This document shows positions 39,001 to 48,909 of a DNA stretch of 64,000 bases, piece after piece (within the stretch, counting starts at the first letter, position 1; every line of letters begins with the position of its first letter). Source of the stretch: Paragordius varius (taxonomy: Eukaryota > Nematomorpha); assembly GCA_964247055.1 (NCBI GenBank), contig OZ176051.1, positions 5,766,001 to 5,830,000 on the forward strand. The letters run 5' to 3'. Below the pieces are notes generated by a model. That model did not search any database. It worked only from the letters and a program-made list of their open reading frames with translations, and was not told the DNA's origin. The position numbers and the translations under genes are program-made.

Positions 39001-42000
39001 AGAAAAATTCTTTCTCGTTTAAAATAAAATTGTTGTTACCAGCCTTATATGTAAGGACAACATAATTATAAAAAAATACAATATTGAAAGAATTTTACAT
39101 TCCATTTTGCTCATAAATTACCAGAAAATGAGGAATAACGAAAAATATAAAAGGATTAAGGAATTGTACAAAGAAAAATCTATTATGTCCATAGCTTTCT
39201 CCCAGGAAAAAGTTGTATAATTAGCTTCGTATGAAATTTGTTATATTTTAGAAAAATTATGAAACCGTTTACTGATTTCCAACTAAAAGAATGTCTAATA
39301 TTTGGTTGCACTTTTTTATTTGATAAATTCCATATAAAGATCAAATCATGAGGCAAATTAAAAAACTTCAACTTTCTGAACATGTGCTGGACGCATTGAA
39401 GATATGTATTAATATCTTTTTAGCGATACATTATTGGCTCTGAAAAACTGCAAATATTTTAGTATTGATTCTAGCACTGATATTAGTACAACATCTTAAT
39501 GTGTGCTCTTTGTAAGATTTTGCAACGGCAACATAATCAACGATAAATATTTAAAATTTTTACTAATGAATAATACCACGAAAGGAAGTTATTTTCTCGA
39601 AATAATTAAAACTTTTTTCGATAATAATGGTATATCTATGAAAATCGGTTTCGATCTGCACAGATGGCTGTCCCTCTATGATTGGAATAACCAAATGATT
39701 TATTCCTCTTTAAAATATTTTATCCTTTCACTGCTTTATTCATCAAACTTGGTTTCGCGTGTAAAAGATGAATCACTCAGTTCAGTAATATAAACGGTTG
39801 TGGATATAGTTAACCACATCCGTGGCAGAGAATTCAACCGCCGTAAATTCAAAAACCTTCTGAAAGATATCCACAGTGAGTTTGAATATATACTTTTGTA
39901 CATTGCTGTGAGATGGCTAAGCCTTAGCAAAGTACTGAATAGATTTTTTGTTTTAAGACATGAAATTTTAATATTTATAAAAGTTAACAGAAAGTTTCAC
40001 GAGGAAATTTATAGTGACATATGGTGGGTTTTATTAGCCTACCTTTGCGACATTACTTATGAACTTTTTCAATACGTCGTCAAGGAAGCAAAATAATAAC
40101 CCAATTTGCTAATGAAATATATTTAAAAAATTAATAATATAAACTAGATTTTATAAATTAAACACTTCTGTATTCAACTCTTAAAACGATTCATGAAGAA
40201 AATATGGAATTTACCGCGGAGATTAATTTAATAATATCTAACATTTTTATCTAATGAGTCAGTTTCAAAAATTAAGATATATTAAATATTGCCTAAAACT
40301 CGTTGAATATCCATGGCATATGGATATATCCAGCATTAAGCGACTTGAGCACTTCGGTTTTGATCAGGCGCCTATCATTAAAGATGTAGGTTTTAAAAAT
40401 TCCAATTTAAATAGTCAAAGAGAATCGTAGAGAAGAAAGATATGTAGAGTTTTGGCAAGATGTGCCAAATAAATGTGAAAATATAAAAAAATGTACTGAA
40501 GTTATCCTAACTCTTTTTCCCTGAACTTAAACGTGCAAGACGTCATATTCAAAAATAAAATATCTCAAGAATACATACAGAAAGTGCTTAACCGATGTTC
40601 ATATGGACGACGTATTAAGATTGGCCTGTCATGAGGTGAAACCAAATTTGTCAAAAAATATTGGTTAATATCGAAAAAAAAATTTTTATCAAAATATTTT
40701 ATTTAAACTAAATGGTTAACCAGTTTTTAGCTGGATTTACATGCGATCCGCAAAAAATTCATTGTGCTGATTTATAGTATAAATATGTGCATATGTGTTA
40801 AATAGCTATGGAATTATTATAAGGGAATGGCCCTCGAAAAAAAAATATATTTTATTTGGCCCGTCAAATTTTTTTGGTGAGTACCACTATAGTTGGTCCA
40901 TTCGCAGCACACTAGTTTATGGAAACTAAATTGTGTGAGTAACGACGAGGGTTTGTATTGTAAATGATGTGGAAATCGTCGTAAAATATTTTCACGATAT
41001 TTACTATGATTCCCTTATCATAAAACAAAAAATGTTGAAAACACAACTATTTCTTACATTATTTTGTTTGTTGTTTTCCATAGACTACCGTATTGCAAAT
41101 TGCCCAACTATAGTGTGAAATATTAAAATGCATATCTCAAAATAAACAAAAAAAATATTTTTGCTGCTATTTATTTTTCCAAATTTTTCGCTGCGAATAA
41201 AATAAAACTAATGAGCCTTTTTTATTTTATAAAAATATTAAGCATTTACAATATGTTAATTATGTAATTTTGTGTAGATATCATTTTATCGGCCAAATGC
41301 CAAACGTTACAAAATTTTGGTTGAAGATAAAATATTCCCATCAGATTTTTATGCCATAGAATCGCAAATTCGGTTTCATGGTTACGATCCGGATAACGCG
41401 TTAATTATACTTAAACCACGTGAGGTTCTAACTATATTTTTAAAAGAAGATATTAAAGTATATATAATTTTTCGTTTTGAATTGAAATTTAAACAGTTTT
41501 TCAATTTAATTATGCAATCTGAATCTAAGGAAAACCCAGATAAATATAAAAAAAATATTCGTTATAGGGGGAACACATTTTTCGGACAGAAGATATTTTA
41601 CACACAATCTCACAACTTGGTGACGAAATTGCATTGATATTCTTAAGTGCGGTTCAATATTATAGTGGTCAGTTGTTCAATCTAAAGGCCATAACAGCAA
41701 AGGGAAGAGAACATGTATGATTGATAGCATTGATATATATATGTATATATGCAAAAATTTAATATAATATTATTGACTCTTTTATGGTTTAAATAACCAT
41801 AAACTAGTCGAGAAATCTGTTACGGTTCTTAAATAACGCAGGTATTTAAAGGTTTATTTCATACAATATAAATCCTACCCTTCATAAAAATGGAAATTAC
41901 ATATAAATTGAATAATATCGTTATTTACAATAACTTATGATGAAATCTGGAAAGGGCACAGTACTCAACTTGTGGCAGTTATTAATAGCCCTTAAACAAA

Positions 42001-43575
42001 TCCATGAGTATAGTTTATTAGTGCTATTTCTAATATTTAGGTTATAAAATTTAAGAGATTTAAGTTAGCTATTATGTATAAATTATTTTAGGGATGCTAT
42101 ATAGGTTGGAACTTAGCCCATGCAATCGGTAATGTGCCATTAAAACTCAATGAATGGGACGTTGATTTTGCCGTTTGGTGCTCATATAAGGTTTTACATT
42201 TCTTTTATTATATTCATTTTCTAATAGTTTCGATTGAATCTTTTTTTCCTACTATATAAAAATTTGTTTGAAAGAAATTTTTTAAAAAAATTATTTTTAT
42301 TTATCAGTATCTGAACGCAGGCCCTGGAGCCATAGGCGGAATATATGTTAATCCACGTTATAAATACAACGATTTCCCAAAATTTCTTGGCTGGTGGGGA
42401 CACAAATGGTCAACCCGCTTTAATATGGATAATGGTATGCTTATGTTGTTTATAACCATTTAGTTTTTTATTTTGATTTTATAGGAAATATTTATAATTT
42501 GTAGTTTTGGATCCTGAACCAAGTCCAAACATTTATAAAATTAGCAACAGTCCAGTATTCTATGTTAGCACCCTAAAAGCTTCACTAGATGTATGTTCTT
42601 TAACTTATTTAAAAATATTTTAGCCCAAAATTAATAAGGGTTGATGGAATACAAAGTTAATGTTTAATAAGGATGGTCGAATTTTTTTAATGATAATCTA
42701 AGCTACTAATTACTTTAGTTATCATACACTACTTGAAATGTGCATGATTATCGATAGAATGCGTGTTTCATTTTAAATATTTTTTACGATTAACTGTATT
42801 AATATATTAATTTGGGTTCTCTAAATTTAGCGGTTTTTTATAAACAATAACTCAGCAGAAGTAAAATGAGTATAATGAGTTTTGTTAACAAATTTCTTAG
42901 ATATTCAAAAATGCCACCATGGATTTTATTGTTCAAAAATCAACTATTATAACCAGCTATTTAATCACTTTACTTTCGCAATCACCGAAGTCTAAGGTAT
43001 ACACCTATGAAATATTAAATAACAGACTTTGTATAACATAATTACACCAGCGGAACTGAGTGAACGTGGCAATCAAATATCAATTTTACTCTTGCACCCT
43101 GAAACTCATGTCAAAACTATTCACCATTCGTTATTGTCTCAAGGAATATTGGTAGGAAATATTTAATAAATTTATTTAAGACCGAAAATTTTACATATCT
43201 GGATTATGGTGAAAGAGTGAGTCTAAGACTAAAACTGTCATTATAAGTTAAAAAGTTAATATGTTATATAATTTTACGGTTATCATGCTGATTTTATAAT
43301 TATTCCGTTAGTCATTTTATACATTTTCATTAAACTTAAATGCTAGGTTTAAAATTCAAAGTTATTTAATTATCAAAAACAAGATGTTGAAAACTTAATA
43401 TAACGCTTATAAACCAAATAATTTGAAATACTTTTTATATAATTTTAAGGTGGATTACAGAGAACCCAATGTTATCCGAGTTGCTCCTGCCCCACTATAC
43501 AATACCTATAGAGATGTTTACGTATTTGTAAAGAAATTTCATGAAATACTGGACGACATTTTAAAAATACAATAA
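30007..43575 (+). CDS. KYNU: Kynureninase (12 exons)
   Basis: PLP-dependent cleavage of kynurenine and 3-hydroxykynurenine to anthranilates plus alanine (tryptophan catabolism, cytosolic). Exons: 30007-30181, 36785-36890, 36985-37079, 37854-37915, 41278-41424, 41568-41714, 42092-42190, 42308-42434, 42505-42590, 42901-42996, 43026-43151, 43450-43575; all phases join, giving 463 residues against 465 in human. Landmarks in order: [56 protein letters not shown] with the PLP lysine at the end of exon 7, [30 protein letters not shown]. The aspartate that normally precedes LAHA and contacts the PLP ring nitrogen is Asn ([10 protein letters not shown], codon AAC). Introns 1 and 4 are bloated by transposons (6.6 and 3.4 kb). 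Donors of exons 4 and 5 are the weak GTTC(C/T)A. A possible polyadenylation signal aataaa lies about 120 bp after the stop. Confidence 0.95.
30548..31002. mobile_element. MITE family B, copy 2, in KYNU intron 1
   Basis: Ends ttgggggtagttttataaac and gatattaaactaccccaa are inverted. It contains aactgtagtttatttacc near the right end, as in other family B copies. Confidence 0.75.
31950..32600 (+). pseudogene. Inverted partial duplicate of the hAT transposase
   Basis: On the plus strand the segment reads [31 protein letters not shown] and VEFALSLPE, the same order as in the minus-strand gene but shortened and full of stops. It makes the hAT element partly palindromic. Confidence 0.75.
32764..34461 (-). 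pseudogene. hAT transposase remnant
   Basis: Readable segments from 34461 down: a zinc-finger-like start ([21 protein letters not shown], with C-x2-C and paired His), then [20 protein letters not shown], then a middle part ([18 protein letters not shown] at about 33580-33530). The C-terminal dimerisation domain ends at 32764 ([19 protein letters not shown]). Stops and frameshifts at several points. Similar to the cellular-like hAT relatives with an N-terminal zinc finger. Confidence 0.85.
35023..36135 (+). pseudogene. Tc1/mariner (IS630-like) transposase fragments
   Basis: 35023-35217 resembles the N-terminal helix-turn-helix ([14 protein letters not shown], then [13 protein letters not shown]). 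35607-35984 continues with the middle and first catalytic block ([19 protein letters not shown], then [12 protein letters not shown]). The second block at about 36068-36110 reads [12 protein letters not shown], where the usual catalytic Asp is Val. The inverted partial copy in the left arm (minus strand, about 35590-35285) retains DNAPIHH but has a stop just before it. No intact transposase is present. Confidence 0.85.
38486..40889 (+). mobile_element. Older hAT (Charlie/ZBED-like) element in KYNU intron 4
   Basis: Left end cagtgatactcaaaccgcggcccgc and right end ggtgagtaccacta are imperfect inverted repeats (cagtgatactca against tagtggtactca). The GC-rich gcggcccgc subterminal block is typical of this hAT group. 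No matching 8-bp target duplication remains. Confidence 0.75.
38939..40100 (+). pseudogene. hAT transposase remnant (ZBED5/GTF2IRD2-like group)
   Basis: Starts [15 protein letters not shown] at 38939, the usual basic N-terminus of this group. Further readable blocks: [12 protein letters not shown] and [21 protein letters not shown] (39503-39640), and [20 protein letters not shown] (about 39908-39970). Multiple frameshifts and a deletion of the catalytic core. Confidence 0.8.
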
Positions 43576-43826
43576 ATGCATACCCACACACCGTACATAT
43601 AATAGAACTATATTTTTATTGTTCTAAAAGAATTCTAATTATTTTTATACATCATACCCTATTATAATGTGTTTTAATTGCAAATTATACCAATAAATAT
43701 ATCTATTACGTCGTTTTTACATATACCTCAATATCTGATTGTTGGTAATTTTTATCACACAATTTTAAATAAAATTACTTAAATTTTTTATCACCCTATA
43801 ATTTTTACCACCATTACATATATTAA

Positions 43827-45069
43827 ATGGGAGAAGTTCAACCATTAGTAGTTGATAATGGCTCGGGTATATGTAAGGCCGGATTTGCGGGTGATGATGC
43901 ACCCCGGGCCGTTTTCCCTTCTATAGTGGGTCGGCCTAAACACAAGGGTGTCATGATGGGTATGGGACAAAAGGATTGTTATGTGGCGGACGAGGCTGAA
44001 GCCAAACGTGGTATCCTTACGTTGAGATACCCGATTGAACATGGCATAGTTACCAATTGGGATGATATGGAAAAAATTTGGCATCATACTTTCTACAATG
44101 AACTGCGTGTCGCACCGGAAGAACACCCGGTTTTGCTTACGGAAGCGCCCCTCAACCCTAAATCTAATCGGGAGAAAATGACGCAAATTATGTTTGAAAC
44201 ATTCAATACCCCGGCATTGTATGTAGGTATTCAGGCTGTGTTGGCCTTGTATGCGTCTGGTCGTACGACAGGTTAGTTGTTGTAGTCACTTGGACTTTGA
44301 GAATAATTAGGCTAATTTTATCAAAACTTTTTTAATTTAATAATCATGATTTAGGATACATAACTTAACGGATTTATTTAATATTATAGGCTTGACATTT
44401 GATTCTGGTGATGGTGTTTCCCACACCGTACCGATTTACGAAGGATATGCCCTACCGCATGCCATTATGCGTATCGATTTAGCTGGGCGAGATTTGACCG
44501 AATATTTGCAGAAAATTTTGACTGAACGTGGTTACTCATTTACTACCACGGCCGAAAGAGAAATTGTGAGAGATATAAAAGAAAAATTATGTTATGTGGC
44601 CCTTGATTTCGAAGAAGAAATGAAATTGGCCGAAACATCGTCTGAAATTGAGAAAAGTTATGAGTTACCCGATGGGCGTATCTTAACAATTGGCAATGAG
44701 CGATTCCGTTGCCCTGAAACATTTTTTAAGCCATACTTTATTGGTATGGAGTCTGGTGCGATACATGAAACGACTTATAATTCCATTATGCGTTGTGATA
44801 TGGATATCAGGAAAGACCTGTACAATAACATTGTATTTTCTGGCGGTTCGACTATGTACCCCGGTCTTAAGGAACGTTTAGAAAAAGAATTACGAGCTCT
44901 AGCTCCTCCCACCATGACTATTTCGGTTTTAGCTCCACCCGAAAGGAAATTTTTGGTATGGATTGGCGGTTCAATTTTGGCTTCACTTTCGACCTTTCAA
45001 TCTATGTGGATCAACAAGGAAGAATATGATGAAGTTGGACCATCCATTGTTCATAGAAAATGCTTTTAA
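43827..45069 (+). CDS. Actin, divergent, one intron
   Basis: Exon 1 43827-44271, exon 2 44390-45069, intron 118 bp in phase 1 within the codon after GRTT; 374 residues, the family length. Forms ATP-binding filaments. ATP-loop residues are present ([30 protein letters not shown]), as are [14 protein letters not shown] with the usually methylated His, [14 protein letters not shown], and the C-terminus [10 protein letters not shown]. Unusual for actin: [11 protein letters not shown] (normally VGDEAQSKRG), LTFDSGD (normally IVMDSGD), [15 protein letters not shown], and [24 protein letters not shown]. The reading frame is intact, so it is probably a functional but diverged or lineage-specific isoform. 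It begins 252 bp after the KYNU stop, same strand; a putative aataaa lies shortly after the stop. Confidence 0.97.
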
Positions 45070-45149
45070 GCACCTTATACTTATGTATTACATTTTAATG
45101 CTTTTTTTCAATGTCCAAAACCGAAATATCTACGGATGTATTACATAGC

Positions 45150-48100
45150 AAAATAAATTAATGTTCTTTATTATAATATGAAAATATATAAATATGCAAT
45201 AAAATCATTCAATAAATGGTATTTTACACATAGTAAAACATGGTATTGAAAACATAAAGCAATTTAAAACAAGGTTAAAAACGACAAATTTTCATTTAAA
45301 ATAAATGTAGTTTTTCCAAAAAAGATTTGATTGGCTGAAATGTCTTATGTCGATAAGATTAGAGCCGCCATTTTTGTGGCTCAATAACTTAAAACTTAAA
45401 AAGAAGGAGCAATATATTCACCTAAGCGAGTCACAAAAGCTCATTCAGATGGCCCTAAAGTGTTGTAAACGGAATTAATTTGATGTATCTGCTTTTCTAA
45501 TAGCTTTGAATGGAGTTTAAATATTTCAATGGTTTATACTCACCTATGTTTTCCCGCAATTGATGTGTTTTGCCTTATTTTACTTAAATTTTACAATCTA
45601 TATCTAATCAAAACCTTCCCATTCAGAGTAAAACTAAGCCTTATCAAAGGTATTTGTATTTGGTAAAAATTGTTTGAGGAATCTAAGAATAAAATTCTGG
45701 GATCTATTTATTATGGATATAATTTATCAGCATATATGTGAAAAGTGCATAAAAAATCAACCAATTATTCTTACTGGCATAGCTTAAAAACCTGAAAATA
45801 AATGTTCATACCTTTTAATAAAATATAGACCCTTATATGTAAAATTGATAAATAAAGTAATTCATCTTTACCACGCTGATCAACAACATTATTAATTAGT
45901 TAACTCACACCGATCATCATGTACTCCGATTATTGAATATGGTCAAAAAGTAATAATCAGTGTTTCTTTCCAGAACTTCCTTTATATTTTGAGGGTTAGC
46001 TCTCATACAAAAGATAAATTTTTAGATTTAATTATTTTTTAAATAATTTATTTTATTAGCTCTTTCATGTGTATCTGTGTGTCTATAGGTTAGTTATTTG
46101 CGCATAGGTCTATTAAAGTATTCACGTGTTATCCGAAAAACTCTAAAAAAATATTTTTGGATACTTAGTATTTTTGCGGAAAACGATAAGTTTATAAATG
46201 ATGGGACGAAATTAGGGGCAACAAAAAAAGTGCCTCGACTACTCTCGGCGCAATTGATGTATTTAAATGGACCTACATGATTTTCGGAATATTTCCTTTA
46301 AGTTAAAATTTAACATTATAAATATGATGAGTGGTCATGACGAATGGATCATGAAAAGGACGATATTTATAGGATTTAACGCATTATAGACCAATATGAC
46401 TCATATTTTGCAACTCAATGGTGATTTAAAAAAATTTCGACTATGTTTGGAGCCTTTATAATTGAACGCTAAAAATTGTCTAAAAGTCACAATTTTTAAA
46501 AATCTCCTATTTTTGCTAGGTGGACGAAACACTGGCTAATTTAATTATATTGCATGACTATGCTAGTAAATTTAATAAATGCCATAAAAGTCCAATTTAT
46601 TCAGTAATGACATACTTATTCGGGAATAATTGTCTAAAACAGAAATTTAATTAAAAAGGTATTTTATTTTTTTTAAAAAAAGGCCTTTATGCGGATTAAA
46701 ATTGATGTATGGGGTTAACCCACTCTACCTTGCACAGTTTACTCATTTTTGCTATGATAAACTGCATATTCCGCCATAGTACCCTTTTTATGGCATCTTC
46801 TGGTTTGTAAAATATATTAACTTTAGTTTAACTGTTTCTGATTAATAAATTTTGGGACGATCCTTCCACACTTTCTTTCAACGATATAATCTATGTTTTT
46901 GTATCTAAAGTTATTTTCTCGTTTTTATGAGTGCCAAATAAGCACAATTAAGACCTAATGCCCCGCGATTTGTGGTTCAGGTCCGTTCGCAAAATGCACA
47001 TATAGCCGGCCGAGCAAACAGTAAATTTGGTGGTAAAAAACATATAATTTGGAAATGATATTTTTAAACAATAATAGAAGACTTGCGATTTTTTTAATTG
47101 GGACATAATTTCTCTATGATTTAAATTATGGCAATCCCGTATGGGTTATCAAAGAGACTCCTTAATGAAATTTTTGTCATAATCCTATGAAAAAGGAATG
47201 GAATTGCGTCGTTGATACACTAAATTTCGAACATGGAAATACCTTATCAAAATTGATAAAATTACTAGTTTTGCAGTAGATAGGTATAATCTATTATACA
47301 CTGTTATTTACATATACTAATATCAATCCTACGGATTGGCGTTTATATATTAAACATTGATGGCGTTTATAGCTGTTTTTTATAATCTGCTAGTAGTATA
47401 TCTTACTATTATATTCTGAATTCCTATGATAAAACATGATATCAAACTGGTTCATAAAATTCAATGGTAAAAACTTTTTTAATTAGAAGCTAATACTTTT
47501 AATCGATCTTTGATAATTATTATAATGGTGACGTTAATGCCTCTTTGCTCAAAATAAATCAGAATATCTAGAGCAGTTAATAATTAAATTATCAAGATTT
47601 TTTAAAAAGGCATTTTGGTTTTTTGATTGTTCGATTATAAAAATTTGTTTAAATTGAATAAAATAGCCATCATTAACTATTATTAAATTGATACATAATA
47701 CGAAAAAATGTTTTAAGGTCTTAACATTTACAACCACTATTAATGATAATAATATAACTTTTTATAACAGATTACTAATGTTAAAAAATTATATTTTTTT
47801 AAGAGATATTATTTGAGACTTGCGCAATGGTGCCATTCGACAGGGAGCGGGGTAAAAATCACACAATCTAAACAAGGAACGACAATAATATGTCGAAATA
47901 TATTCGTAAGAAAATTGGATTTAAAAGATCCTTTTCCAAAAAATAGCATTATACATGGCGTTTATGTCCCAAATAAAATAGTTATAACCTTAGAGGTGAA
48001 CATGACATTTTTAGTTGTGAATTTTTATCATACTTGCCGCCAATATTTTGTAAATTTTTCAAAAAATAAAACTTTACAATATAATTTGGGTAAAATTGTT

Positions 48101-48318
48101 TGATGTCAAAATACTTTTGTTAATATTCAATCAACTTTTTATTATTTTGAAATCAGCTGTTGTCTGTGTTACCTCTATATTATAAACTCTGGAATTCATA
48201 TTAATATTAAATTTTTTAATTTGTAATTAATATATTTTATAATATAAATTTTGAAAAAATATTTTATAATAATACTTTACAAAATATGTGGGACAAAACA
48301 TATTAATATGTAACCGTT
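45150..48318. other. Intergenic, no recognisable gene
   Basis: AT-rich sequence without protein-like reading frames of convincing composition, tRNA-like cloverleafs or terminal repeats that I can recognise. A 96-codon frame at 47813-48103 ends close to the MITE at 48319 and has no known motif. Confidence 0.6.
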
Positions 48319-48811
48319 TTAACACTTCGATGTAAATTGGCCTAAATACCCCAGACTAAATTAAATTGACATTTTTAAAAAACTGATGGAAACGGTCCCA
48401 ATTTAAATTTATGATTCTATCTTTATTATATAAAAAAGCCAAAATATTTAATAAATTATGTTTTGAAATAAAGTTTCATGTCAAACTACTTCGACGCCAT
48501 TTACAAAATTTTTGCAAAAATCAAAGCTAATTTTTTATTTATATTATATTTAACATTGATATAGAAAAAGTGGTGTATGTTGTATTATTTTTTAGTTGGC
48601 CAATTCACATATATTACATTGACTAAATTTTATCTTTGCGTTTTACATTAAAATAAGTAATATAAATTATTTTTGAATAAAACTTTTTATATATTTTGAT
48701 TTATGTTATATGAGTTCAAAATTTTGCCATGGTTATAATTTTTTTAATTATTTAGTTTAAAACAGGCGTGGGGTATCCAACTAACCCAATTCGAATCGAA
48801 GGACTGAAATG
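48319..48811. mobile_element. MITE family A, copy 2 (inverted relative to copy 1)
   Basis: Left end aacacttcgatgtaaattgg with accccagac, right end ggggtatccaactaacccaa with gaatcgaaggactga. Together with copy 1 this extends the element ends to TTTYAGTCC... and ...GTGTTAAA. It ends about 100 bp upstream of the RMDN-like start codon. Confidence 0.75.
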
Positions 48812-48909
48812 AATATGTTCTAACCAAGTGTTAAATGTAAAAAATTCAGACCTAACCAAGTTATAGCATATGTTTAATTTAAACATGAGTTTTTAAAATA
48901 AGCCAGGCA

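Noticed and set aside
43845-44186. Minus-strand open frame inside the actin gene
   Set aside because: Antisense shadow of actin exon 1, no independent evidence.
47813-48103. 96-codon open frame before the MITE at 48319
   Set aside because: No recognisable domain, no exon-like continuation, composition close to chance; kept only as a note in the intergenic entry.
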